Notes: a model not told the origin generated them from the letters alone. 64,000 nt of DNA from Thermoactinomycetaceae bacterium (GCA_025449975.1 JANWIG010000017.1:1-64000), one strand, 5' to 3'. Shown: positions 1 to 10,183, numbered from the stretch's first letter. Program-made: numbers and translations.

Positions 1-8
1 ATGAAGTG

Positions 9-566
9 ATGATTAACGTAAACGATTTTCGTACCGGTGTAACGATTGAACTCGATGGAGATGTTTGGCAAGTCATGGAGTTCCAACATGTAAAACCTGG
101 AAAAGGGGCGGCATTTGTTCGTTCCAAGTTACGGAATCTGCGAAATGGAAATATCGCTGAGCGGACATTTCGCGGCGGTGAGAAGGTACCAAAAGCGCTA
201 GTGGAAACGCGCCAAATGCAATATTTGTATGAAAGCGGCGGCGAATACACCTTTATGGATAATGAAACGTATGATCAAATCTCCTTACCGGAAGAACGTT
301 TAAAATATGAACTCAACTTCTTGCAAGAAAATATGAATGTCAACTTGGTCGTCTTTAAAAATGAAATCATCGGGATTCAATTGCCCAATACCGTTGAACT
401 GGAAGTAGTGGATACCGAACCAGGAGTGAGAGGGGATACGGTTTCGGGTGCAAGTAAACCAGCCACCTTATCGACGGGTTATGTGGTGCAAGTTCCGCTA
501 TTTATCAACACGGGTGACCGCTTGATTATCGATACGAGAAGCGGTGAGTATATTTCCCGCGCCTAA
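9..566 (+). CDS. efp: Elongation factor P
   Basis: [44 protein letters not shown] and C-terminal [17 protein letters not shown] are characteristic of EF-P. Confidence 0.97.
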   Translation: MINVNDFRTGVTIELDGDVWQVMEFQHVKPGKGAAFVRSKLRNLRNGNIAERTFRGGEKVPKALVETRQMQYLYESGGEYTFMDNETYDQISLPEERLKYELNFLQENMNVNLVVFKNEIIGIQLPNTVELEVVDTEPGVRGDTVSGASKPATLSTGYVVQVPLFINTGDRLIIDTRSGEYISRA

Positions 567-611
567 CTTCCTATTTCATGATAAGAATCGATGGGAAGGG
601 CAGCAAAAACG

Positions 612-642
612 AAGCCTCTGTAGACACAGGGGCTTTTTATTT
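612..642 (+). terminator. Rho-independent terminator after efp
   Basis: AAGCCTCTGT-AGAC-ACAGGGGCTT followed by TTTATTTT. Confidence 0.7.
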
Positions 643-1092
643 TAGGAAGTAGTTAAATAGTTTGAGTAAAAAAGCAGTAATCCCCGCTGCCATCAAAGGA
701 CCGACGGGAATCCCTCGTAAAAAGAGAATGCCAAAAATGGAACCGATCATCATCCCGACGATCAGTTGCGGGTCCATTTTTAACACACCCAGTCCTTTGC
801 CGTTCATATAGGTAGCCAGCGCTCCACCGATCAAAGCTAACACCCCTGGAAAGGAGGTAAAAACAGATAAAAAATCCTTAAAAGAGATCCGCCCAGCGGC
901 AAAGGGAACCAATACCGAAATCGTGAGAAAAAGAAGTCCGAGTTCCAGTCCTCTTCGTTCAATTGAAGAATAGAAGCGACCGAGATGCAACATTTTCATA
1001 ATCAGCAAAAAACTAGCCGCCGTCGTGATCAGCGGGGAGCGTCCGACTATTCCAATAACAATTAAGATTAATAGAAAAAAGTCAACCGCCAT
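637..1092 (-). CDS. UPF0756/DUF441 membrane protein (YtwI-like)
   Basis: Hydrophobic ORF with family-like pattern ([33 protein letters not shown]). Confidence 0.8.
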   Translation of the reverse strand: MAVDFFLLILIVIGIVGRSPLITTAASFLLIMKMLHLGRFYSSIERRGLELGLLFLTISVLVPFAAGRISFKDFLSVFTSFPGVLALIGGALATYMNGKGLGVLKMDPQLIVGMMIGSIFGILFLRGIPVGPLMAAGITAFLLKLFNYFLK

Positions 1093-1195
1093 CCCGTTCC
1101 CCCCGTTCACACGATTTTGTATCACTGTATGTCCAAGCAGGGGAAAATATCACTTGGCTGGAATATCTGACGAAAAGGGCGGGGAGCTTTCCCGC

Positions 1196-2008
1196 CTATT
1201 TCTGTTCCCAGAGGAAGAAGGTATCTGAGCGCAAGCCGCGGCGTAGGGTTTCGACAGCGAGGATCTCATTTGCGGGAATATTTCCTAAATTTACTTTGGA
1301 GCGGATCAGTTCCAGCAATGCAGTCTGTTGTTTTTTTTGGGGAGCTTCCCAGATCATTTTCGCTGGGTCGATTTGTGTAAGCAGTTCTTGCACATAGTTG
1401 GTTTGTACATGACCATGTACATCATAAATGCCGACATGACAGCCGTGCTCCCGCCCTTCCATCGTTACATAAGTGGCACCATGCGCCAGATCATGTTGGT
1501 AGATAGTCAGGAACTCTTCTATAGATGGGGCTTTATGTTCTGTCTTTTTTCCGATTTCCGTAATGACGTTTAGTCCGAGTCGACGTGCTAGGGTGATTGC
1601 TTGTCCCCGTTCACGTAAAGACAGATCGATCGAGCCATCGGAAATTTCGACCCACTCAAAGCCAAAAGAGAGCAAGGTTTGAAAATAGGCTTGGGCATCT
1701 CCTTGGCGGTAAGCTACTTCGAAAAAAGTTCCTCCTGGAAAGAGAGATATTTGGTGTTGGCGGGCGAGTTCGATTTTGGCCCGCAAAAGCCAACGGGGCG
1801 TAATGCCAGCAGTGCCAAAGCCTAGCTTAATAAAATCGATATGTTCTGCGGCAATTCCCAGTAAATCTTGAAAAGCGTGGTAACCCAGTCCTTTGTCAAT
1901 TAAACTATTGATTCCGACAGAGCGTGGCTTGCTTTCTCGCTGTCTTGACTGATCAGTCCAAAAGCTCTTCCATCCAGACATCGACAAGACCCCTTTCATT
2001 TTGGTCAT
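1196..2008 (-). CDS. Phosphosulfolactate synthase (ComA/YitD-like); exact start uncertain
   Basis: GINSLIDKGLGYHAFQDLLGIAAEHIDFIKLGFGTAGITPRWLLRAKIELARQHQISLFPGGTFFEVA matches the PSL synthase barrel pattern. Confidence 0.85.
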   Translation of the reverse strand: MTKMKGVLSMSGWKSFWTDQSRQRESKPRSVGINSLIDKGLGYHAFQDLLGIAAEHIDFIKLGFGTAGITPRWLLRAKIELARQHQISLFPGGTFFEVAYRQGDAQAYFQTLLSFGFEWVEISDGSIDLSLRERGQAITLARRLGLNVITEIGKKTEHKAPSIEEFLTIYQHDLAHGATYVTMEGREHGCHVGIYDVHGHVQTNYVQELLTQIDPAKMIWEAPQKKQQTALLELIRSKVNLGNIPANEILAVETLRRGLRSDTFFLWEQK

Positions 2009-2033
2009 GCTTGACCATTATATGCAGGAGCAT

Positions 2034-2062
2034 AAAAAAAAACCCCATTTAAGAGGGGATTT
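2034..2062 (-). terminator. Terminator between the MFS gene and comA-like gene
   Basis: On minus strand: ATCCCCTCTTAAATGGGG followed by nine T. Confidence 0.6.
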
Positions 2063-2070
2063 GTGGGAGA

Positions 2071-3342
2071 TTAGGAGGTGGGTTGAAATCTTTTTTTGCG
2101 AATGTACAAACGATAATTTTCCCCTTTTCCGCGGATCCGCTGTGGGGCGTGGATAAAGATCGCCACAGCTGCACACAGCAATAGAAAGAGAATGGCTTGG
2201 CTAAAAAACAATAGGTAAGGTCGATTCGATAATGCTTCAAAGGTTGGTGGACCAAATGCGACGCCAAAGAAGCGAACACTTCCATATAAAGATGTAATGA
2301 TTCCTCTTTGTTGCAGACCGACAGAGGATGTGATCAGTGTGTTTAAACAGGGCATGGTAAGTCCTGCACCAATTCCGAGGAAAAAGGAAATGGTTACCAT
2401 CCAGACAACGCTTTTAATAAAGGGAAGCGTGGCAATAAAAAGGGCGGTGCTACCTAGTCCGATGAGGATGAACTTTTTCATTTGACTTGTTTTATTTTTG
2501 GTATGTGTCCCCGCCCAGTAAGCGACGCAACAAAGGGCTAACAGGGGAATAGCTAAAATAAATCCTTTCTTCACCCCATCGATGTGATACGTTTTCTCCA
2601 AGAGATCAGATAAATGGAATAAGACACCAAACAATGAAAAGAGCGTAAAGGAGCCGGCTAGAAATGCAGTTACTAACCATTTTCCTTTGCGACGAAAGAT
2701 TTTTTTGATATTGGACCAATATTGTTTTAAAGGAGGAGGCTCCTGTTTGCCCGCGGGCTCTTCGATGGCTTTCCATAATGCGATAGCGATCGGAAGGCAA
2801 AACAGTGGAAAGACGAAAAACATCGCGTACCAAGCGATTAGTAATAGTAAGGAACCAAAAATCGGACTTAACACTTTCCCCATCGCGTTCGCTGCTTCGT
2901 TGATCCCAAGCACTTTACTCCGCTCTTTGTCTTGAAATAGGTCGCTAATCAGCACCATGGCGATGGGCGCCGTACCTGCTGCTCCAATGCCTTGAACAAT
3001 GCGTGAGGCAAGTAAGAAGGGATAAGAGCCACCGTTCCATAGCGCGGAGATTCCCGCTAGGATTCCTCCCAATCCATAGATCAGTAGACTGAAGAAGATG
3101 ACTTTTTTACGACCAATCCGGTCGGCTAAAATGCCGGCGATGGGAATCGTGATTCCTGCAGGGATGGAAAAGAGGGTAATGAGTAAACTAACTTGTAAAG
3201 AAGATACATTTAATGTCTTCTCTACCGTAGGTAATGCTGGAATCAACATGGAATTTCCTAAAACCATAATGATGGGGATCGAGCTAAGAATAATGAGCGA
3301 GGCAGTGGTCGATTTTTGCTTCGCTGCTTGTGAGACTGCCAT
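2071..3342 (-). CDS. MFS transporter (drug-efflux-like)
   Basis: 12-TM style ORF with GILADRIGRKKV motif; ATG at 3342 preceded by GAGGTGA. Confidence 0.85.
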   Translation of the reverse strand: MAVSQAAKQKSTTASLIILSSIPIIMVLGNSMLIPALPTVEKTLNVSSLQVSLLITLFSIPAGITIPIAGILADRIGRKKVIFFSLLIYGLGGILAGISALWNGGSYPFLLASRIVQGIGAAGTAPIAMVLISDLFQDKERSKVLGINEAANAMGKVLSPIFGSLLLLIAWYAMFFVFPLFCLPIAIALWKAIEEPAGKQEPPPLKQYWSNIKKIFRRKGKWLVTAFLAGSFTLFSLFGVLFHLSDLLEKTYHIDGVKKGFILAIPLLALCCVAYWAGTHTKNKTSQMKKFILIGLGSTALFIATLPFIKSVVWMVTISFFLGIGAGLTMPCLNTLITSSVGLQQRGIITSLYGSVRFFGVAFGPPTFEALSNRPYLLFFSQAILFLLLCAAVAIFIHAPQRIRGKGENYRLYIRKKRFQPTS

Positions 3343-3499
3343 AGAAGTCACCTCTATTAGGAAACATTTCACTGTTAGCATGCCCTCCATGGTGCAAATT
3401 ATTGTAGGAATGGCAAAAGCAAATCCGGGTGATACTAGCAATAATAATGGAGCGCAAAGGACTAAGTAGTGTGTCTCATAAAGAGGTGGGTGAACGTAC

Positions 3500-3913
3500 A
3501 TGTACGAACATATTCGTAGGGAAATTGCCTATATTCGCGGCTTATTTGAGGGCGGTGAAAAGTCGCTCGATCGCAAAGGATTGGATCGTCTATTAAGAAC
3601 ATTGGATGAATTGATTGAATTAAATGTACAATTGGAATCCAGAGTGAGTGAGTTAGAAGATTATCTAGAAGAAATGGATGAAGACTTAAGCGAACTGGAA
3701 CAAGCTGTGTATGATGATTCCATGAAAGAAGAGAAGGATCTGTTGGAAATCATCTGTCCTCATTGTAAAGAAGAGGTACTCGTCGATGAAGGCGATCTCG
3801 AACATCAAGATGTAGAAATTCTTTGTCCCAAATGTAGCTCTGTTTTAAATATCGACGTATTGGAAAACGATGATCATGAAAGCTCAAGTTCATCAAGCTA
3901 TTCAAACTTATAA
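3500..3913 (+). CDS. CD1247 N-terminal-domain-like protein with Zn-ribbon (CPHC..CPKC)
   Basis: MYEHIRREIAYIRGLFEGG.. N-terminus, acidic coiled middle, CPHCKEEV...CPKCSSVL. Confidence 0.7.
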   Translation: MYEHIRREIAYIRGLFEGGEKSLDRKGLDRLLRTLDELIELNVQLESRVSELEDYLEEMDEDLSELEQAVYDDSMKEEKDLLEIICPHCKEEVLVDEGDLEHQDVEILCPKCSSVLNIDVLENDDHESSSSSSYSNL

Positions 3914-4055
3914 AGAAAACCCTTGCCAAGGCAGGGGTTTCGTGTTTATGGGGAGGATAGGGAGTGAATCTCCTTAAATAATCTATATAAATTTAGTAGT
4001 GTAATCTGTTAGTATAGAATGTGTAAACGTTGCCATAAAAAAAGGGGTGCAATCG

Positions 4056-4538
4056 ATGAGCTATAAGACGACTGATCTATGTGACGAGTTTGCAAGCCAA
4101 CTACAAGTAGCAGACGGAATCTTTCGTTCTTATGGGAAAAAAACCAGTTTTCATGGTCCCATTGTTACCGTTAAGGTTTTTGAAGACAATGTATTGGTTT
4201 TAAAAGCATTGGAAACGATTCCAGCTGGTTCGGTACTTGTCGTCGATGGGGGAGGGTCTAAGAAAGTAGCTCTCTTGGGAGATCGTTTAGCTGGAATCGC
4301 CGTGGATCGTGGAATTCAAGGGATTATCGTCTATGGTTGCATTCGTGACTCTGCCGATATTGCCCAATTGGATGTAGGTGTGATGGCGTTAGGAACCAAC
4401 CCGCTGAAAAGCCGCAAAGAAGGAAAAGGGGAAAGCAATGTTCCAGTGAGTTTTGCTGGCGTTGAGTGGGTTCCTGGTCAGTATGTTTATGCGGATGAAG
4501 ATGGCATTATCCTGGCGGAAGAAAAGTTAGAAGTTTAG
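4056..4538 (+). CDS. RraA family protein
   Basis: GSVLVVDGGGSKKVALLGDRLAGIAVDRGIQGIIVYGCIRD motif; ATG 4056 after AAGGGGTG. Confidence 0.88.
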   Translation: MSYKTTDLCDEFASQLQVADGIFRSYGKKTSFHGPIVTVKVFEDNVLVLKALETIPAGSVLVVDGGGSKKVALLGDRLAGIAVDRGIQGIIVYGCIRDSADIAQLDVGVMALGTNPLKSRKEGKGESNVPVSFAGVEWVPGQYVYADEDGIILAEEKLEV

Positions 4539-4550
4539 AGGAGTGTCACA

Positions 4551-4582
4551 AAAAAGAGCGGATCTGTTCGCTCTTTTTTTGT
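4551..4582 (+). terminator. Rho-independent terminator after rraA-like gene
   Basis: AAAAGAGCG-GATCTGTT-CGCTCTTTTTTT. Confidence 0.75.
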
Positions 4583-4631
4583 TTGCCCAAATAGTAAGAG
4601 CAGAAAAGCGCTGCTCTTTTTTTGGTGCTTG

Positions 4632-4661
4632 TCATATTGGTGCTGGGATGTCCATATGAAT
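4632..4661 (+). promoter_or_regulatory. Candidate sigma-E promoter of the spoIIIA operon
   Basis: TCATATT-N14-CATATGAAT compared with KMATATT-N14/15-CATACANT. Confidence 0.5.
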
Positions 4662-4695
4662 GAGATAAAAGAGAAGTGTGGACAGGAGGTGTCTC

Positions 4696-5670
4696 ATGTC
4701 CTTAAAAGCGATTTATCAGGTGCTTCCCTTGTCACTCCGCGAATTGATTCAGTCGTTGCCACGGACGATTCTCCAATGTTTAGAAGAGATTAGAGTACGA
4801 CAAGGACGAACACTTGAGGTAATTACATCGGATCAATCCTGGTTTGTTAGTGAATCGTGTCAGCTAAGTGTCCATCCAAAGAATAGTATGGTTCCATCCA
4901 AAGAGGATTGTCGCAAACTGTTAAATCTGATTAGTAATCATTCGCTTTACGCGATGGAAGAAGAGTTGCGTCGGGGATATGTCACCGTAGAGGGAGGGCA
5001 TCGGATCGGTCTTTCCGGAAAAGTGGTTGTCGAAAATGAGAAGGTGAAACATATTCGTGAAGTGACTGGCTTTAATATCCGAGTAGCCCGCCAAGTGATT
5101 GGAGTGGGAGAGAAATTACGTCCCTATGTGATTCGTGGAGATGAAGTGGAAAATCTTTTGCTTATTTCGCCACCGCAGTGTGGAAAGACCACCTTGATCC
5201 GTGATCTAGCCAGGCTGGCAAGCACAGGAGGGGATACCTTTCGCTCCCATAAAGTAGGAATCGTGGACGAACGGTCGGAGATCGCCGGCTGTGTAGATGG
5301 GGTTCCGCAACACGATATTGGTCCGCGAACCGATGTCCTCGATGCTTGTCCCAAGGCGGAAGGGATGATGATGATGATTCGCTCCATGTCTCCAGAAATC
5401 CTAGTCATCGATGAGTTAGGACGAGCAGAAGATAGCGTAGCTGTACATGAAGCGATTTGTTCCGGAGTTCGCCTCTTTACGACGGCGCATGGAAGTTCAC
5501 TGGAAGAGATTCGGAATCGTCCCATTTTATCTGATCTACTCAGGGAAGGGGTCTTTACCCGAATTGTTGTTCTCAGTAGGCGGGCAGGTCCAGGAACGAT
5601 TGAAGCGATTTATGACCGTTCGCTCAATCTCCTTCCATCGTTTAAGAAAAAGGCGGTCTTTCCGCTATGA
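4696..5670 (+). CDS. spoIIIAA: Stage III sporulation protein AA (ATPase)
   Basis: Walker A PPQCGKTT, operon context; ATG 4696 after AGGAGGTG. Confidence 0.95.
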   Translation: MSLKAIYQVLPLSLRELIQSLPRTILQCLEEIRVRQGRTLEVITSDQSWFVSESCQLSVHPKNSMVPSKEDCRKLLNLISNHSLYAMEEELRRGYVTVEGGHRIGLSGKVVVENEKVKHIREVTGFNIRVARQVIGVGEKLRPYVIRGDEVENLLLISPPQCGKTTLIRDLARLASTGGDTFRSHKVGIVDERSEIAGCVDGVPQHDIGPRTDVLDACPKAEGMMMMIRSMSPEILVIDELGRAEDSVAVHEAICSGVRLFTTAHGSSLEEIRNRPILSDLLREGVFTRIVVLSRRAGPGTIEAIYDRSLNLLPSFKKKAVFPL

Positions 5671-6185
5671 TGAAACTTATCGGTGCTTGCCTGATTTTAA
5701 TTGCAACGACATGGGCTGGTTTTAAATATGCCTATCGCTTTCGCGAACGTCCAAGACAGATTAAACAACTTCGTGATGCTTTATCGCTGTTAGAAACCGA
5801 GATTGGTTATGGGACGCGTCCTTTGATCCAAGCATGTGAACAGATCGCCGAGCGGATGGGAGGAGTGATTGGCGAAATATTTTCCAATAGTGCCCAAAAT
5901 TTAAAGGAGATGGATGGAGCATCCACTTATGATTGCTTTCAACAAGCGATTGTGCCCATTTGGAGCAGAACGGCGATGAAAAAAGCAGAACAGTTGATCT
6001 TACTCCATTTTTGTCAGACACTCGGTCGGTCCGATAGACAAGATCAGTTACAACATGTCGCATTAGCAAAAGCCAATTTAGAAGTAGAAGAAAGAAAGGC
6101 GCGTGAAGAGCAAGTTCAATATGAAAAGATGTGTAAAACTGTTGGCATCCTCGGTGGAGTATTGCTGATCATCTTGATGTACTAG
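5667..6185 (+). CDS. spoIIIAB: Stage III sporulation protein AB
   Basis: LRDALSLLETEIGYGTRPL; operon position. Confidence 0.93.
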   Translation: MMKLIGACLILIATTWAGFKYAYRFRERPRQIKQLRDALSLLETEIGYGTRPLIQACEQIAERMGGVIGEIFSNSAQNLKEMDGASTYDCFQQAIVPIWSRTAMKKAEQLILLHFCQTLGRSDRQDQLQHVALAKANLEVEERKAREEQVQYEKMCKTVGILGGVLLIILMY

Positions 6186-6196
6186 GGGAGGTTTCT

Positions 6197-6403
6197 ATGC
6201 CATACAATGTGGATGCTGTCTTTCAAATAGCAGGAATCGGGATCATCGTGGCGATGATTCATACGGTTTTAAAGCAGATGGGCAAAGAAGACTTTGCTCA
6301 TTGGGTCACCCTTTTTGGCTTTGGAGTAGTTTTGTTTATGATCGCCATGTTGATCCAAGATTTGTTTCATACGATTAAAAACGTGTTCCTCTTTCGTTCT
6401 TGA
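6197..6403 (+). CDS. spoIIIAC: Stage III sporulation protein AC
   Basis: Small 2-TM protein, VDAVFQIAGIGIIVAMIHTVLKQMGKEDFA. Confidence 0.95.
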   Translation: MPYNVDAVFQIAGIGIIVAMIHTVLKQMGKEDFAHWVTLFGFGVVLFMIAMLIQDLFHTIKNVFLFRS

Positions 6404-6417
6404 TAGGGGGGGTCCGC

Positions 6418-6807
6418 TTGGAGATCATCCAGGTGGTAGGAGTCGGGATCGTCGCCACTTTTTTGGTGCTGGTCATCAAGGAAACCAATCCGCTATTTGC
6501 TTTTTTACTAGCTACCTTTACAGGGATCGTCATTTTTGTCGCTTTGGTTGGAAAGATTGCTGATGTGATTCGGGTGATCGAGCAATTGGCGTTACAGGCG
6601 AAAGTGGATAATCTGTTCTTCGGTACGATTCTAAAAATCATTGGGATTGCTTACATTGCAGAATTTGGAGCACAAGTAACCCGCGATGCCGGACAAGGCT
6701 CCATTGCCGCCAAGATTGAGCTAGCTGGTAAATTATTGATTATGGTGATGGCTATTCCGATTATTACCGTTATTATTGAGACAATTATGCAAATTCTACC
6801 TAACTAA
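6418..6807 (+). CDS. spoIIIAD: Stage III sporulation protein AD (TTG start)
   Basis: LEIIQVVGVGIVATFLVLVIKETNPLFAFLL; operon position. Confidence 0.93.
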   Translation: MEIIQVVGVGIVATFLVLVIKETNPLFAFLLATFTGIVIFVALVGKIADVIRVIEQLALQAKVDNLFFGTILKIIGIAYIAEFGAQVTRDAGQGSIAAKIELAGKLLIMVMAIPIITVIIETIMQILPN

Positions 6808-6809
6808 AG

Positions 6810-7997
6810 GTGAGTGAGATGCGATGGTTTAGTTGGCTCTTTGTCTGTTTGGTAGGGTTGTGCATGATCCCAAATGTTGTTTCTGCTGCTGGCGATGATC
6901 ATTCTTCTATGACCAATGATTTGATTCGTTCCCAGCTAAACCAGTTGCAGCTAGAAGAAGTGGAACGGTTTTGGCAACATCTGCAAACCGAATATGGTCG
7001 CTTCTTTGAAAAGAAAGATCTGGATCTCTTTGATATCCTGCTTTCAGATAAAAGCCTAAGTTGGAAAGAAGTCATTGCGGCATTTGGGCGTTATTTTTTT
7101 CACGAAGTGATTTACAATGTAAAAATTTTAGGAACCATTATTGTCTTGGCTGTCTTTTGTATGATCCTACAAACACTGCAAACCGCTTTTGAGCAAAACC
7201 AGGTAAGCAAAGTAGCCTATGCCATTGTTTTTATCATCATGATTATTTTAGCGATGGACAGCTTCCAGATTGCAATCCAATCAGCCAAAGAGGCGATCGA
7301 GCGAATGGTTCAATTTATGTTAGCTTTGATCCCATTGATGTTAACCTTACTTGGTTTGATGGGAAATGTGGTTTCGGTTACGTTGTTTCATCCTTTGATC
7401 ATTTTGATGATTCACGTTGTAGGCACATTTATTTACTTGGTTGTCTTTCCTCTCTTCTATCTGTCGACCATTTTGGGGATCGTGAGCAGTATTTCGGAAA
7501 AATATCGGGTGACACAACTAGCGAATCTGTTCAAAAAAGCGGGGATCACGTTGCTTGGAATTGTTCTTACCTTTTTTCTGGGAGTCATCTCCGTTCAGGG
7601 TGCCACCACTGCGGTAACCGATGGGGTAACGATTCGGACGGCCAAGTATATTACGGGCAATTTTGTCCCTGTGGTCGGTCGGTCGATTTCCGAAGCTGCG
7701 GATACGGTTGTCAGTGCTTCATTGTTGGTAAAAAATACGATCGGGCTGGCGGGAGTCATTATTTTACTTTTAATTAGTGCATTTCCAGCGATCAAAATTT
7801 TGACCTTGGCCTTTATTTACCAGTTTTCCGCGGCGATTATGCAACCGTTGGGGAATAGTCCGATTATCGAGAGCTTATCGATGATTGGCAAAACATTTGT
7901 TTATGTTTTTGCTGCCCTTGCTGCCGTCGGTCTGATGTTTTTCTTAGCTGTGGCGATTGTGATCGCCTCAGGGAATATCTCGATGATGATGAGGTAG
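6810..7997 (+). CDS. spoIIIAE: Stage III sporulation protein AE
   Basis: Long multi-TM protein in conserved position. Confidence 0.94.
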   Translation: MSEMRWFSWLFVCLVGLCMIPNVVSAAGDDHSSMTNDLIRSQLNQLQLEEVERFWQHLQTEYGRFFEKKDLDLFDILLSDKSLSWKEVIAAFGRYFFHEVIYNVKILGTIIVLAVFCMILQTLQTAFEQNQVSKVAYAIVFIIMIILAMDSFQIAIQSAKEAIERMVQFMLALIPLMLTLLGLMGNVVSVTLFHPLIILMIHVVGTFIYLVVFPLFYLSTILGIVSSISEKYRVTQLANLFKKAGITLLGIVLTFFLGVISVQGATTAVTDGVTIRTAKYITGNFVPVVGRSISEAADTVVSASLLVKNTIGLAGVIILLLISAFPAIKILTLAFIYQFSAAIMQPLGNSPIIESLSMIGKTFVYVFAALAAVGLMFFLAVAIVIASGNISMMMR

Positions 7998-8005
7998 GTG
8001 AGAGG

Positions 8006-8647
8006 ATGGAATGGCTAAGTGATTGGGTAAAACAGATTATCTTACTCGTCATGGTGGCAACTTTCTTCGATCTCCTCTTACCTAACCACTCCATGGAGCG
8101 TTATGTCAAGCTGGTGATGGGGTTATTGATCATCCTGGCGATTTTGTCACCGTTGTTTCAACTGATGAATCAAGACTTTCGGTTGTCTAAAGTGATGTTC
8201 GCATTAAAAGAAGGTTGGACCGGAAGAGAAGCAACCCCCTTTGAGCAGATTCAAGAGGATATTAAAAAATTGGAAAAGTCACAAAACCATTTAATCCAAC
8301 AACAAACAGAAAAATCGATGGAGCGGATCATGACCGAACAGGTTGAAAAAAAGTTTGCTGTGGAGGTGGTGCAAGCCAAGATTCAAACACGACTCAACCA
8401 ACATCAAGTACCGGAAATCACGGAGATCGATTTGGTTGCCAAACAAAAAACAAAGGAAGAGCTAAAGCAAGTTCCGATTCGCGCTGTTGAACCCGTTTCT
8501 GTCGAAATAAATGAAAACGAATTAGAGTCCACTGACTCCATTACAAAAGAAGCAGAGAAATTAAAGAAAGAAATCATCAACTATTTAGGAGAGTATTGGC
8601 AAATTTCCCCGTCGCAGATCCAGATCTCTTTTGAGCAACCAAATTAA
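8006..8647 (+). CDS. spoIIIAF: Stage III sporulation protein AF
   Basis: MEWLSDWVKQIILLVMVATFFDLLLPNHSMERYVKLVMGLLIILAILSPL. Confidence 0.94.
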   Translation: MEWLSDWVKQIILLVMVATFFDLLLPNHSMERYVKLVMGLLIILAILSPLFQLMNQDFRLSKVMFALKEGWTGREATPFEQIQEDIKKLEKSQNHLIQQQTEKSMERIMTEQVEKKFAVEVVQAKIQTRLNQHQVPEITEIDLVAKQKTKEELKQVPIRAVEPVSVEINENELESTDSITKEAEKLKKEIINYLGEYWQISPSQIQISFEQPN

Positions 8648-8664
8648 GTTGGGGGGAGTGATGT

Positions 8665-9288
8665 GTGTTTCAAAAATGGTTAACCCAGTTGGAGCAAAAA
8701 TTAGGTGGAAATGAAAAGAAGACCAATACATTCCGGTGGATTTTACTGTTGGGATGTATTGGGATGGGAATTATGTTGTTATCCTCTTTTCTCTATGTGG
8801 AGGAAGAGGACGGAAGAGGAAATGGGGGATTAACGAGCTCCGTTTTGAAATCGGAAGAGCCCCAGCAGAATCCCATGAAAGAGATGGGAATGGCCGATTA
8901 TGAAAGAAAGTATGAATCACAGTTGGCAGATGTCTTAAACAAAATTGTTGGGGTGGATGATGTTTCCGTGATGGTGAATCTCGATTCCACTGAAGAAGAA
9001 GTGGTGCATATCGAAACCCGCGACTCTTCACAGGTGACCAATGAAGCTGACCCCAAAGGTGGAAATCGTACGATTCAGCAAACGAACAACGAGCAGAAAA
9101 CGGCAACCTACCGCGGAGAAAATGGGGAGAAGCCAATCGTTGTAAAACGGCTAAAGCCCCGAGTGCGGGGAGTGCTGATCGTCGCCCGTGGGGTTGAAAA
9201 TATCCAAGTCAAGGCCGCTGTCATTGAGGCGGTTCAACGCTCGCTTGATGTACCGGTTCATCGTATTTCGGTATTGCCTAAAGGATAG
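8665..9288 (+). CDS. spoIIIAG: Stage III sporulation protein AG
   Basis: YERKYESQLADVLNKIVGVDDVSVMVNLDST; operon position. Confidence 0.93.
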   Translation: MFQKWLTQLEQKLGGNEKKTNTFRWILLLGCIGMGIMLLSSFLYVEEEDGRGNGGLTSSVLKSEEPQQNPMKEMGMADYERKYESQLADVLNKIVGVDDVSVMVNLDSTEEEVVHIETRDSSQVTNEADPKGGNRTIQQTNNEQKTATYRGENGEKPIVVKRLKPRVRGVLIVARGVENIQVKAAVIEAVQRSLDVPVHRISVLPKG

Positions 9289-9299
9289 GAGGAGTAAAA

Positions 9300-9869
9300 A
9301 TGCAATTAAACAAACAAACCATTTGGTTAGTGACGATGTTGACCTTTATGGTGGTGTTGTCAGCTTATTATGTTGCGACTGGACCAGCTGAACAGGCTGG
9401 AGATTCCATTGCGGAAGGAGAATTGAAGACAACAGATAACAAGATCGATCTCAATATCAAGCCAGTAGACCAGCCTGCAACAGATCAGAAGGAAAAAGAG
9501 AGCATGTCAAATAAAATCGAGGATAGCTACTTTGTTGCTTATCAATTGCAACGCAGTACCTTGAGAGGAAAAATGACGGAAGAATATGTGGAGGTTCTTT
9601 CCAATCCGAAAGCTTCCAAAGAAGAAATTAAAGAGGCTGAGAAAAAATTAAATGAATTGTCACAGATGGAGAAGCAAGAAAATGTAGTCGAAGAACTGAT
9701 TCGAAAACAGGGATACCGCGATGCGGTGGTCATTAAAAACGGTGGACAGGTAGATGTGATTGTTCAGAGTGACAAACTAAGCAAATCCCAAGCTGTTCAG
9801 TTAGTCACTCTCGTCGGTCAACATATGAATGTCTCCGCCAATCAAATTTCAGTAGCATATGTAAATTAA
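9300..9869 (+). CDS. spoIIIAH: Stage III sporulation protein AH
   Basis: MQLNKQTIWLVTMLTFMVVLSAYYV; C-terminal ring-building-like domain. Confidence 0.93.
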   Translation: MQLNKQTIWLVTMLTFMVVLSAYYVATGPAEQAGDSIAEGELKTTDNKIDLNIKPVDQPATDQKEKESMSNKIEDSYFVAYQLQRSTLRGKMTEEYVEVLSNPKASKEEIKEAEKKLNELSQMEKQENVVEELIRKQGYRDAVVIKNGGQVDVIVQSDKLSKSQAVQLVTLVGQHMNVSANQISVAYVN

Positions 9870-9875
9870 TAAGAA

Positions 9876-9905
9876 GTCCCAGCTAATCGATGATTGGCTG
9901 GGCTT
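9876..9905 (+). terminator. Terminator-like hairpin after spoIIIAH (weak U-tract)
   Basis: CCCAGC-taatcgatgattg-GCTGGG. Confidence 0.45.
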
Positions 9906-10066
9906 GCTGTTTGATCGGACATGCTAAGCAATAACCATGTATTAATATAAAAAATAAATTAAATTTAATGATAAAACAAAGCTATAAATAAATGTTTTTT
10001 CATCAAAAGAGTGTGAACGTTGTATAACTATTCTCTTAAACTACTTTCTAGTCTGACATAGTTTGT

Positions 10067-10183
10067 TAGAATGAAATGGACTGTCAGATCTATCACTTTG
10101 GTGAATAGATCATGACCAGGGGCTATCTTATCTAGTATGGGTTTCCGACAGGTAAACATAATCTATTTAAGGAGAGGGTTTAC
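10067..10183 (+). promoter_or_regulatory. Extended -10 promoter (TGTTAGAAT) and structured 5' leader with SD-flanking inverted repeat
   Basis: Hairpin 10087-10111; CTGTC(10081-10085)/GACAG(10147-10151); GTAAAC(10152-10157)/GTTTAC(10178-10183) enclosing the SD just before TTG 10184. Confidence 0.45.

Noticed and set aside
5124-5525. Minus-strand ORF inside spoIIIAA, and many similar antisense ORFs in the track
   Set aside because: Antisense or shifted frames in strongly coding genes with no independent RBS or recognisable domain.
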